Below, piece after piece: positions 37,188 through 45,289 of a stretch of 64,000 bases of DNA (its first letter is position 1; every line of letters starts with the position of its first letter). This DNA comes from CAVQBP01 sp963740945 (GTDB lineage: Bacteria; Bacteroidota; Ignavibacteria; Ignavibacteriales; Ignavibacteriaceae): positions 24,523 to 88,522 of the forward strand of contig CAVUGE010000036.1 of NCBI GenBank assembly GCA_963740945.1, written 5' to 3'. Position numbers and translations under genes: made by a program. Below the pieces are notes generated by a model that saw nothing but the letters and a program-made list of their open reading frames with translations, was not told the origin of the DNA and searched no databases.

Positions 37188-37220
37188 TGTACCTACTTTG
37201 TACCCATTTTTATACCTACT
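37188..37220 (+). promoter_or_regulatory. Second-element arm-like repeats
   Basis: TGTACCTACT, TTGTACCCAT and TTTATACCTACT occur at about 10-bp spacing, 63 bp past the att core. This is the same distance as the TGTATGGA pair in the first island but with different bases, pointing to an integrase of different arm specificity for the second element. Confidence 0.45.
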
Positions 37221-37390
37221 TTTTAGGTATGATTCAATATTATGTAATGAATTTAAAAGTCTTTTACCGGAAACCGCAAACGGTTTTACTTTTATTTTAA
37301 CATTACTAATTTGACAAATTGTGGTTATCATCGAACGGTTTTTATTATAGTTATCTTAAATTAAATGATTATTTATTAAGCTTCAAATTA

Positions 37391-37418
37391 AAGCTGCCGG
37401 TATTTTTACCGGCAGCTT
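37391..37418 (-). terminator. Hairpin terminator, copy of the one at 17572
   Basis: AAGCTGCCGG / CCGGCAGCTT around an 8-base loop, 14 bp from the stop of the ATPase remnant, as in the first island. Confidence 0.8.
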
Positions 37419-37431
37419 ATTTTCTTATCTT

Positions 37432-37627
37432 TTATGCAGCTACTTGTATTTTATATGCTTTAATCCAATCTATTACATTTTCTGGCTGGGCGGAGGTTAA
37501 TTGTATAAACATATCTTCAAGTTCCAGTCTTTTGGTCTTCAGCAGTTTGTGATCCATTTTTGATATTTCGGTCTGGCTGGTGGTATCGAATATTTTTTTC
37601 TATTATTACTGCTTTTATTTGTTTTAT
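37432..37627 (-). pseudogene. Frameshifted 3' remnant of the AAA_24-like ATPase gene
   Basis: Leftward translation gives 'DTTSQTEISKMDHKLLKTKR' and ends '...NVIDWIKAYKIQVAA', closely matching the last 60 residues of the gene at 17609 with some substitutions. One extra A in a run near 37600 puts the upstream part ('IKQIKAVIIEKN') in another frame, and similarity stops at about 37627. It marks the left end of a second, older element of the same family. Confidence 0.85.
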
Positions 37628-37644
37628 GGAAAATTTATTATATA

Positions 37645-37779
37645 TGCAATAAAATGCACCTTTGTATGAAAAAGAATAAATAATTTCTATATTATCTATT
37701 ATATATGCAATATATTGCACTTTTAAGAAAAGTTTTGTATAATTGTACAATATAAATTCTAAATGTGCAACAAAATGCA
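37645..37779. promoter_or_regulatory. Three spaced HipB-type operators
   Basis: TGCAATAAAATGCA (37645-37658), TGCAATATATTGCA (37706-37719, perfect palindrome) and TGCAACAAAATGCA (37766-37779) share TGCAA-N5-TGCA. Their spacing is 61 and 60 bp, about six helical turns, so bound dimers would lie on one face of the DNA. The last lies 8 bp before the first gene of the operon. Confidence 0.8.
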
Positions 37780-37787
37780 TATAACAA

Positions 37788-37988
37788 ATGAATAATAAAG
37801 AAATTGGACAAATTATTAGGCAACGGAGAAAATATCTTAAAATAACTCAAAAAGAGCTGGCTGAGATTATAAGTGTAGGACTTCGGAGCTTAATAAAAAT
37901 TGAAAACGGGGAAGGGAACCCCACATTAGATCAACTTCAAAAGATCATAGAAGCATTGGGTCTTAAATTAGAGATTAAAATAAAGTAG
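37788..37988 (+). CDS. hipB: HipB-like antitoxin/repressor
   Basis: 66-residue Xre-type helix-turn-helix protein: 'IGQIIRQRRKYLKITQKELA' then 'GLRSLIKIENGEGNPTLDQL'. In HipBST systems HipB binds operator repeats and represses the operon. It is the first of three genes with a 1-bp gap to the second, directly behind three TGCAA-N5-TGCA sites. A clear candidate for autoregulation. Confidence 0.85.
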   Translation: MNNKEIGQIIRQRRKYLKITQKELAEIISVGLRSLIKIENGEGNPTLDQLQKIIEALGLKLEIKIK

Positions 37989-37989
37989 A

Positions 37990-38310
37990 ATGAATAAAGC
38001 AGAAGTATATTATAATAACGAATTAGTTGGCTTTTTATTAAAAGAAAATAGTAAATACCGTTTTCAATATGCAGAAGAATATTTAAAAAATGAAAAAAGT
38101 CCTGCAATAAGTATAACATTACCAAAAAGGGAAGAGCCATTTATATCAGAATATCTTTTCTCCTTTTTTTATGGATTATTAGCTGAAGGTGATAATAAGG
38201 AGCTGCAATGTAGAACATTGAAAATTGATGAAAATGATCATTTTACCAGGCTATTAAAAACATCCGGTAAAAATACTATTGGTGGAGTTACTGTGAAAGA
38301 GGTATTATGA
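37990..38310 (+). CDS. hipS: HipS-like small protein (HipA N-subdomain 1)
   Basis: 106 residues matching the N-terminal subdomain of HipA ('AEVYYNNELVGFLLKENSKY', 'EPFISEYLFSFFYGLLAEGD'), which in classical HipA is part of the kinase polypeptide. As a separate gene between HTH and kinase genes it matches HipS of the three-part HipBST system, where HipS neutralises the toxin. Its last codons overlap the ATG of the kinase gene (ATGA). Confidence 0.82.
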   Translation: MNKAEVYYNNELVGFLLKENSKYRFQYAEEYLKNEKSPAISITLPKREEPFISEYLFSFFYGLLAEGDNKELQCRTLKIDENDHFTRLLKTSGKNTIGGVTVKEVL

Positions 38311-39287
38311 AAATAACAAATTGTCCCGGATGTTTAAGGAGCGGATATGAAACTTATTGTAATTCATGTAAACAAATGTTGTTTAATAATCAAAAAGTAA
38401 GTCACATATTAAATTTTACCAGACCAGAATTTAATAAAATTAAAAGAGAGAAAAGCGGAAGTTTATCTATATCGGGAATACAGATTAAACATTCAATGAA
38501 ACTAATTAATAATGAATTAGTCCTATCAGAAGAAAAGGGAGAATATATATTAAAACCTATCCCAACAGGTTCTTATGAAAATCTAAGTCAAGTTCCAGCT
38601 AATGAACATCTAACTATGCAAATTGCCAGTCAAATATATAATTTGAATGTAGCTGATAATGGAATAATCTTTTTTAAAGATGGTGAAATTGCCTATCTTA
38701 CAAGAAGATTTGATGTCTTAGGTGCCGGGAAAAAATTATTACAAGAAGATTTTGCTCAAATTGCCAATAGAACCGAGGAGGCACATGGGAAAAATTACAA
38801 ATATGAATTCAGCTATGAAGAAATAGCTGAGCTAATGAAACAACATGTTAGTGCATATAAGATAGAAGTAGAAAAATATTTTAAAATTGTAATTTTTAAT
38901 TATTTATTCTCCAATGGGGATGCACATCTAAAAAATTTTTCACTCTACCGTAATGAAGAATATGGGGATTACCTGTTAACACCTTTTTACGATTTGTTAA
39001 ATACATCGATTCATGTTCCCGGAGAAAGTGATTTAGCTTTGGAACTATTCAAAGAGGGATTTGTTACTACTGCTTATAAAGCCGGCTCAAAATATACTAA
39101 ACCTGATTTTGAAGTTTTTGCTGGAAGATTGGGTATAAATGAAAAAAGGTTTAATACAATTTACAATGAACTGCTAACCGAAACTGATAAAGTAGAGGAA
39201 TTTGTTTCTACATCTTTTTTAAAGAATGAAATAAAAAAAATCTATTTTCAAAACTATCTTAATAGATTTGACAGGTTGAAATCCTAA
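38307..39287 (+). CDS. hipT: HipT-like Ser/Thr kinase toxin
   Basis: 326-residue HipA-family kinase lacking N-subdomain 1, as in HipT. The Gly-rich loop reads 'GSLSISGIQIKHSMKL', with the SIS pair that is the autophosphorylation motif described for HipT. The catalytic core is 'NYLFSNGDAHLKNFSLY' and the metal-binding Asp is in 'PFYDLLNT'. The N-terminus bears two Cys pairs (CPGCLRSGYETYCNSC), a zinc-ribbon look. In E. coli HipT phosphorylates tryptophanyl-tRNA synthetase; the target here is unknown. All catalytic residues look intact although the surrounding element is decayed, consistent with addiction. Confidence 0.85.
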   Translation: MKITNCPGCLRSGYETYCNSCKQMLFNNQKVSHILNFTRPEFNKIKREKSGSLSISGIQIKHSMKLINNELVLSEEKGEYILKPIPTGSYENLSQVPANEHLTMQIASQIYNLNVADNGIIFFKDGEIAYLTRRFDVLGAGKKLLQEDFAQIANRTEEAHGKNYKYEFSYEEIAELMKQHVSAYKIEVEKYFKIVIFNYLFSNGDAHLKNFSLYRNEEYGDYLLTPFYDLLNTSIHVPGESDLALELFKEGFVTTAYKAGSKYTKPDFEVFAGRLGINEKRFNTIYNELLTETDKVEEFVSTSFLKNEIKKIYFQNYLNRFDRLKS

Positions 39288-39380
39288 TTTTATGTCCCTT
39301 TACAATTAAAAGTTATTTAGGAGGTATGCAACTGCTAGGTATACTATCTTCAATTTGTTAGAAATCATCTCTTTAAATAG

Positions 39381-40448
39381 TTATTTTAATAATATAAATT
39401 TTTTTGTTGCAGATAAAAATGAAACTGATTTACCCTTGGTGAAATTTATTTTCAATTTATATATGTAAACTCCACTTGCAAGATTATCAGCATTGAAATT
39501 TATATCATATTTACCGGAAGGTTTAAATTCATTAACTAAAGTTGCAATTTTCTGTCCGAGTATATTATAAATATTTAATGTTGCAAATCCATCATCCGGC
39601 AGCTGGTATGTTATTGTAGTAGTAGAATTGAAGGGATTAGGGTAGTTCTGTCTTAACTTAAAATCAAAAGGCAATGAATTTTCGTTTCCGACATCAGTCG
39701 TATAATTTTCAATTGTTCCTTTACGTGAAAGTTCCTTTCCATCTAAACCTGAATATTTAGATGAATAGCGATAGATTTTGAATACCGGATTCATTGTAGG
39801 GCTTTCCCCCTGTGTAAGAATCCCATTACGTGTAACCGGATTAATATACTCCCATACTGTATTCCCCAAACTGTCCACCTCAAAAAATTTACCATCCGGG
39901 CCTTCACAAATTAAGGTATTACCATTGGGAAGTCTTTCAGCACCAGATATATTCTGTGCATTGAAAGCAGCAGGTGGCTGAGATATATAAGTCCATGTTT
40001 CATTAGTTGGGCCAAATAGGCCAGATGCGTCAATATAGTAATCTCCTTTCGAATCAAGCGGCGGCGTAATTTCATCAACGGAGGAATAATTTCCAGAAGG
40101 TCTTCCCTGACCATTATTAAATATTAGTATATTTCCTTCACCCGGAAGACCAGTGTCAATCCAGCGGGCGTCATGCTGTGTAAAGAGCTTTTGTTCAGAG
40201 CTTGTTCCTGCACGGTATGCTAGCGGATTACCCCAGCGATATATTATGTCTCCACCCTTTCCTTTATTGCCTCCTGAGTGACCAGCAGCTAGAATTGAAG
40301 TAGTTGAATGATCGATTACCCAGATTTCACTGAAGTTATGAATACTTAAAAGTATCTCATCCCTTTCAGAATTGTAGCGTACTGAGTTTATATGGAGCCA
40401 ATCTTCATTAGAGGAGCCAAAGTTTATGTCGATAAGTTCCGGATGCCC
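39381..40448 (-). CDS. Arylsulfotransferase-like secreted protein, C-terminal part after a frameshift
   Basis: This frame is open from about 40448 to the stop at 39381 and continues the protein begun at 41074: 'HPELIDINFGSSNEDWLHIN', 'QHDARWIDTGLPGEGNILIF' and 'AERLPNGNTLICEGPDGKFF' are propeller blades typical of Arylsulfotran_2/ASST proteins. It ends with a T9SS sorting domain ('LRQNYPNPFNSTTTITYQLP' to 'KKFILLK'), so the intact product was secreted. One missing base near 40443-40449 separates it from the N-terminal part. An internal Met at 39878 would give a meaningless fragment. Confidence 0.75.
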   Translation of the reverse strand, partial: GHPELIDINFGSSNEDWLHINSVRYNSERDEILLSIHNFSEIWVIDHSTTSILAAGHSGGNKGKGGDIIYRWGNPLAYRAGTSSEQKLFTQHDARWIDTGLPGEGNILIFNNGQGRPSGNYSSVDEITPPLDSKGDYYIDASGLFGPTNETWTYISQPPAAFNAQNISGAERLPNGNTLICEGPDGKFFEVDSLGNTVWEYINPVTRNGILTQGESPTMNPVFKIYRYSSKYSGLDGKELSRKGTIENYTTDVGNENSLPFDFKLRQNYPNPFNSTTTITYQLPDDGFATLNIYNILGQKIATLVNEFKPSGKYDINFNADNLASGVYIYKLKINFTKGKSVSFLSATKKFILLK

Positions 40449-41074
40449 GGAAAATTTCCGTAATTGGATTTTGATGAATCAAAGTCCTGCACTAAATGAT
40501 CCCATACATGCCATTCCCAAACAATATCCCCACCGGATGTTCCGTTTGGTTTCACTTCAATAATTTTTTCCGACCAGAGATCGGAACCGATGTTAGAAGG
40601 GTTTCTTCCGGCTGCAATTGCTTCATCATAGCTTTTTTTCTCCCAGGCAATTAAGAGTATATCCCCATTTGGAAGGTATTCGACATCATGGTGAGTAGAA
40701 TAACCAGATGAATAATAATCAAAGGACCAGGTAAGATTTCCGTCCCAATCAAATTTTTCAACTCTCCCACCCTCACCCCCAGCATTAAAAGGATTTCCGT
40801 TCTGAATCAATGCAGTTCTAAGAAGACTACCATCCGGCAGCAACATGACTGCTTGTCCCGGTTTATATGAACTGTTCCATGAATGAACCAAGTATCCTTC
40901 ATTGTCTATTAGATAACTAATTGTAGATGAGAGTGGAGAAAATAAAGTGTATCCATTAAATGAAGCGGATGAATCGTTCATAATAAGACCAACCGTATTT
41001 GCCTGTGCTTTAATGATTGTTGTGGTAATCAGTGAAACAGAGACAATTAAAAATAATTTCAGTGCTTTCTCCAT
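40424..41074 (-). CDS. Arylsulfotransferase-like secreted protein, N-terminal part
   Basis: 216 codons: signal peptide (MEKALKLFLIVSVSLITTTIIKAQ), then 'SFNGYTLFSPLSSTISYLID' and 'SSGYSTHHDVEYLPNGDILL', hallmarks of the ASST-like propeller family, with the His-His pair expected near the active site. The frame ends 10 residues after 'NYGNFPG' because of a one-base loss; the rest is in the previous entry. Whole protein about 565 residues. The gene is located in the second, decayed island. Confidence 0.75.
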   Translation of the reverse strand: MEKALKLFLIVSVSLITTTIIKAQANTVGLIMNDSSASFNGYTLFSPLSSTISYLIDNEGYLVHSWNSSYKPGQAVMLLPDGSLLRTALIQNGNPFNAGGEGGRVEKFDWDGNLTWSFDYYSSGYSTHHDVEYLPNGDILLIAWEKKSYDEAIAAGRNPSNIGSDLWSEKIIEVKPNGTSGGDIVWEWHVWDHLVQDFDSSKSNYGNFPGIRNLST

Positions 41075-41086
41075 AGTGTTTGTACC

Positions 41087-42208
41087 TTATTTTATGCAAA
41101 TCATTTTCATGGTTTTGGAATAATTGTCTGCAGTTAATCTATAAAAATAAGTTCCACTTGCAAGATGACTTGCATCGAATGTTACTTTATAATTTCCGGG
41201 TTGTTTTTTTTCATCCACTAAGGTTGTTACTTCTCTTCCCAATTCATCATAGATTTTTAACTGTACATCCATAGCGGATGTATAGTTTGTGTTCCCTACT
41301 CCGGAAATTGTAAAACTTATATTTGTAGCCGGATTGAAATCAGAATTTTTTTGTTGAACCCAGCCGAGTGCTTCCTCCCAATTTAATTTATTTTTACTAT
41401 CATCTTTTGACCACATTAGCCCGGTTGCACTGTCAGTAATTGTTCCATCACCATTATTCGCAAATTTGTTGATGCCGTAACCGGGATTTCCTCTAACGTA
41501 AAGGACATAAAATTTTTTAATGCCATTGGGACCCTGAGTTTGTTCATATGGATATCCTTTAATTCTACCATCTGCAAAGTTAACACCGAACATTGTTGCA
41601 TTGTTCATCATGGTTGTACCGGTATATAGAGAAGTAGTTGCAAACTGAGCATCAATAATTCTTTCACCTGCATTAGTATCTCCGTAATTAAAATCAAAAT
41701 ATTCAGTATTGATAAATGGTACAAGATTATCAGTTGAAGTTCCGTTATAACCACTTGGATCCTCTCCAAAAAACATTATGAGGGAATAAAGTTCTTTAAT
41801 GGTTGGCAAACGCCAGTCAGTATAGCCTGCTAATTTAAATGTACCGGCTTCTTCAATTGCTTCGCTGTAAGTTAATTTATCATCATAATTAATAATGCCG
41901 TCTCCGTTCAAATCAGGACTTTTTTGCCACATTAATCCGGTTACATTGTCTGTAATCGTGCTATCCCCATTATCGGTGTATGAGGGCTGGTTTCCATTGT
42001 ACCAAGCATCTTCTCCATAAAAAACTTCATCACTTGCCGGTGCAGATATTTCATCTATATTATTATAGAATTTTTTCTGTCCGGTATCTACGACCGGGTA
42101 TGTTAAACTAGTCTGTGCTTGTAACTTTACAACTATTATTATTAAAATAGTTAATATGATAACAAAAATATTGTTCAATTTATATCTTCCTAGGTTATTC
42201 TTATTCAT
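41087..42208 (-). CDS. Secreted DUF1566 (Lcl) protein with T9SS domain, internally deleted
   Basis: 373 residues from ATG 42208, with a GTGAGG box upstream. A signal peptide precedes a DUF1566 domain: 'DNGDSTITDNVTGLMWQKSP', then 'YTDWRLPTIKELYSLI'. A second DUF1566 repeat starts at 'NNGDGTITDSATGLMWSKDD' but stops after 'WEEALGWVQQKN' and runs straight into 'FNPATNISFTISGVGNTNYT', the middle of a T9SS sorting domain that has lost its 'QNYPNP' opening. An in-frame deletion joining the two is the simplest reading. It ends 12 bp before the ASST-like gene. Confidence 0.75.
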   Translation of the reverse strand: MNKNNLGRYKLNNIFVIILTILIIIVVKLQAQTSLTYPVVDTGQKKFYNNIDEISAPASDEVFYGEDAWYNGNQPSYTDNGDSTITDNVTGLMWQKSPDLNGDGIINYDDKLTYSEAIEEAGTFKLAGYTDWRLPTIKELYSLIMFFGEDPSGYNGTSTDNLVPFINTEYFDFNYGDTNAGERIIDAQFATTSLYTGTTMMNNATMFGVNFADGRIKGYPYEQTQGPNGIKKFYVLYVRGNPGYGINKFANNGDGTITDSATGLMWSKDDSKNKLNWEEALGWVQQKNSDFNPATNISFTISGVGNTNYTSAMDVQLKIYDELGREVTTLVDEKKQPGNYKVTFDASHLASGTYFYRLTADNYSKTMKMICIK

Positions 42209-42386
42209 TGTAAACCTCACTTGAATAAATACTATAATTGTTTCAATTATTTAGACGTTATATATTTTAAAAACTTGCAAAAGATTTAAAAAAGATTTAA
42301 TAAAAGCAAGCTCGTAACTTTATAATATTAATAAATTAATTTTTATGTATATAAAATAATGGGGCTAAGTTATAACCCCCTTTAAT

Positions 42387-42500
42387 TTATAATAAATTTA
42401 CTGCATTCATTAAATTTTGCTGCTGCAGGTGAGAATAAATCTGAGTAGTACTTAAATCCTCATGACCAAGCAGTTCTTAAAGGGAGTGCCTCTGCTTAAA
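42387..42500 (-). pseudogene. C-terminal scrap of a second island integrase
   Basis: Leftward translation gives 'KELLGHEDLSTTQIYSHLQQ' to '...MNAVNLL*', identical in protein to the end of the integrase at 35957, and similarity continues 10 bp past the stop. Upstream an 8-base loss breaks the frame, and beyond about 42500 all similarity ends. It marks the right side of the second element; its att copy is gone. Confidence 0.88.
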
Positions 42501-42517
42501 ATATATCGTTAAAATAA

Positions 42518-42892
42518 TTAGAAGAGTCTGAGAGGGTTTTCCTTATAAGCGCAATCTGAATTTGAAGAATTATAAACTGTCCAGTTTGTACCATCAAATT
42601 TTGCTAATCCTCCAGCACTAGTCCCAATCCATATGTTTCCGCTTACATCTGTGACAAGAGAGAGAACATTATTATCAGGCAAGGCTGATTTAAGTTTATC
42701 AAAGAAGATTGTTTCGCCTGATGTTTTGTTTATTTTTACCAGGCCTCCTGTTGTCCCTATCCAGAGATAACCTACTTCATCAGCCAATGATTGTATCTTT
42801 TGCCCATTAGTAAAATTAAACCATTCAGGATTTTGTGCAAGAATTGTAACCTGTATAAAGACAAAGAGAAAAATTACATAAAATTTTTTCAT
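42518..42892 (-). pseudogene. Truncated two-component-regulator-type propeller protein
   Basis: 124 residues from ATG 42892 with a signal peptide (MKKFYVIFLFVFIQVTILAQ) and two Reg_prop blades: 'IQSLADEVGYLWIGTTGGLV' and 'SLVTDVSGNIWIGTSAGGLAKF'. It breaks off at 'TVYNSSNSDCA', where a long repeat protein would normally go on for many blades, exactly at the edge of the integrase scrap. The second island, or a deletion at its end, has removed the rest. Confidence 0.72.
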
Positions 42893-42999
42893 TGAGGACT
42901 CCAACTTAATTTTATTGAGAAGACAAAAGCATCTTCCTAAATTCACCGCTGAACAGGATTTCTTCTTATTGCAAAGTAAACTACTCACAATTATTTCTC

Positions 43000-43497
43000 T
43001 CATTTAAAGAAATATCGTATCCCAATCCCGGCGTCAATTCCAAGTCCGGCAGATGAAGTAATCTGTAATACCGGTACTAACTCAACAAATATATCAATCG
43101 GAGCTGAATGGGGAAACCAGGCAATTCCAAATACACCGCGTATACCGAATGATGCTTCATAACTTCCACCGCTATTGAACCTGCCTCCAATTCCATAATA
43201 AAGAGGAAATCTTTCAGTTGAGCTTATTGCATTGAATGAGTGCCAGAGATAATCCATGTGAAAATGGGCGCGTTTGTCTCTATCGTAGTTGCCTTTGTAT
43301 GCGAGTCGATCACCACCCAGGGAAAAACCAAGCCCGAAATCGAAAGCATTTTCCTTTGACGTCCAGAATTTTGCACTTAACCCGGTAGGTTCACCTAAAA
43401 TAATTCCCAGCCCAAATCCATGGTTCTGTGCTTTTATTGGTTTCGTCACAATCAGCATCAATCCCAGAACAATACCGAATAAGAATTTCTTTTTCAT
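43000..43497 (-). CDS. Outer-membrane beta-barrel-like protein
   Basis: 165 residues with a signal peptide (cleavage near PIKAQ) and alternating Gly/aromatic beta strands, ending in the outer-membrane signature '...GIGIRYFFK' with terminal aromatics. 'GLGIILGEPTGLSAKFW' at the mature start resembles small uncharacterised porin-like proteins (DUF3996-type). Not linked to its neighbours in function as far as can be seen. Confidence 0.65.
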   Translation of the reverse strand: MKKKFLFGIVLGLMLIVTKPIKAQNHGFGLGIILGEPTGLSAKFWTSKENAFDFGLGFSLGGDRLAYKGNYDRDKRAHFHMDYLWHSFNAISSTERFPLYYGIGGRFNSGGSYEASFGIRGVFGIAWFPHSAPIDIFVELVPVLQITSSAGLGIDAGIGIRYFFK

Positions 43498-44057
43498 AAC
43501 TATAATCCTAGGGCAATTTTCTAAATTTACTTACGACTCAGATTGTTCAAATCCAAAACACTATTTTGTTTTGCAAGAACTATCAGATCGGCATTACAAT
43601 CAGCGAATATGTAAAACATTGTGAATATCCTTTCCTATAAATTTCAATGGTTAGATTCAAGAATAAGCTATGCAAAGAAATTAAGAAGTTCAATAGTACA
43701 AAGGGATGAAGATGGAATTACATCTTTTGGGTGAGACCGATACGTGTTAATCTAAATTTATTAATCTATAAAGACTACAGAAATAGTTAAATAACTAATA
43801 CTTTTCGGATAATCTTGCCTTTAATTTATCTACGTCTTGCTTCGTTTTTATCAATAATTATCGGCATGATTTTATTCCAGTCATTTTTAGCCTCTGCAGT
43901 ATTGTGGTGAATTGCACCTGCCCCACTTGATCAATCACTAAATACACTTATGTAAAATGTATCACTAATTCCGCCTTTTGTATAAGTTCTGTCAAAAATT
44001 CTTTCTTATTTTGTGTAACATAAGTTTTAAGATTTACTACAAATGAAAGGATGAACA
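43498..44057. other. Gap with a possible gene remnant
   Basis: No intact ORF. On the minus strand about 43823-43935 reads 'GAGAIHHNTAEAKNDWNKIM' and ends in a stop after 'DKNEARRR', which looks like a C-terminus of a small protein without a start. The last 60 bp precede the aldo/keto reductase fragment and contain its ATG with AAAGGATG upstream. Confidence 0.3.
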
Positions 44058-44264
44058 ATGCAAAAGCGAAAACTTGGAAAGAGTAACCTTGAAGTTTCAG
44101 CTATAGGACTTGGCTGCATGGGAATGAGTTTTGCCTATGGACCGGCACAGGACAAAAAGGATATGATCTCGCTTATTCATAAAGCCGTAGAACTTGGCGT
44201 AACATTTTTTGATACTGCTGAAGCCTACGGTCCTTATGTAAATGAAGAACTTAAACACTCATAA
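44058..44264 (+). pseudogene. N-terminal fragment of an aldo/keto reductase
   Basis: 68 residues: 'RKLGKSNLEVSAIGLGCMGM' and 'VTFFDTAEAYGPYVNEEL', the classic N-terminus of aldo/keto reductases with the catalytic Asp and Tyr. It stops after NEELKHS where about 250 more residues are expected; no other part of the gene follows. An AraC regulator gene begins 44 bp later, a common partnership, so the reductase probably lost its body by deletion. Confidence 0.8.
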
Positions 44265-44308
44265 TTAATAATTGTTAACTACCATAACATTTAATATCTT
44301 GTAAGCCT

Positions 44309-45202
44309 ATGAAACATTTCAAATCGATAAGTGAATTTGATCAGGCAGAGGGTTTTCCACTTCCCGAACACCCATTGATAAGTTTAAACTTGCTCAAGAA
44401 TGCATCTCCTCTTGAAAAAAATATGGAGTTCTCGTGTGATTTTTATATTATTTGTTTCAAAAAAGTGAAAGCTGGTGAGCTGTTGTACGGTAAAACAAAA
44501 TATGACCATAACACAGGGTTAATGTTTTTTACGAATCCAAATCAAGTACTTACAGCACGTGGTCTTAAATTAGACGAAAAAGGATTTGTAATCCATCTTG
44601 ATGAAGACTTTTTAATGGGACATTCTTTGTTTACTGAAATTAAGAAATACAGTTTTTTCGATTACGAAAATCATGAAGCTCTTCACCTTTTGCCAAGAGA
44701 AAAAGAAGTTATGTGGTCACTCTACCATAAGATGGAGACTGAATATAAAAACAATCAGGACGAATTCAGCAAAACCATTATTCTATCACACCTTGATTCA
44801 ATGTTAAAGTATGCACAGCGATTCTACAAGAGACAATTCATTGACCGAAAACCATTATCTGGTTTAACAGTTACAAAGTTCAATGAATACCTAAACGAAT
44901 ATTTTACAAAAGGGGTATCAGAAGAAAAGGGATTACCAACAGTGAACTATGCTGCTTCCCAGCTTAATCTCTCATCAAAATACTTAAGTGATTTGTTAAA
45001 ACAGGAGACAGGAAAAACAGCTTTGGAGTTGATTCATCTTTATTTAATATCCCAAGCAAAAAATTTATTGGTTGAAGGTGAACATAGCATTGCTGAAATT
45101 GCATACCGGCTTGGCTTTGAAAATCCACCTTATTTTTCACGCTTGTTTAAAAAAGAAGTAGGGATGAGTCCGAAGGAATTTAAAGACCATCTTTTAAACT
45201 GA
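44309..45202 (+). CDS. AraC family transcriptional regulator
   Basis: 297 residues. The N-terminal half is a cupin-like sensor ('CDFYIICFKKVKAGELLYG', 'GLMFFTNPNQVL'). The C-terminal half has two helix-turn-helix motifs: 'TVNYAASQLNLSSKYLSDLL' and 'SIAEIAYRLGFENPPYFSRL', ending 'FKKEVGMSPKEFKDHL'. Full length. It probably controlled the adjacent aldo/keto reductase gene, now a fragment; its present targets are unknown. Confidence 0.9.
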   Translation: MKHFKSISEFDQAEGFPLPEHPLISLNLLKNASPLEKNMEFSCDFYIICFKKVKAGELLYGKTKYDHNTGLMFFTNPNQVLTARGLKLDEKGFVIHLDEDFLMGHSLFTEIKKYSFFDYENHEALHLLPREKEVMWSLYHKMETEYKNNQDEFSKTIILSHLDSMLKYAQRFYKRQFIDRKPLSGLTVTKFNEYLNEYFTKGVSEEKGLPTVNYAASQLNLSSKYLSDLLKQETGKTALELIHLYLISQAKNLLVEGEHSIAEIAYRLGFENPPYFSRLFKKEVGMSPKEFKDHLLN

Positions 45203-45289
45203 TATTTTTCGATGAATTTCTTATACAGAGAAATATATGAAAATCGTTTTTAAGGGGTGGATTTTTTAACTTTGCAGTTTTAAGCATAC

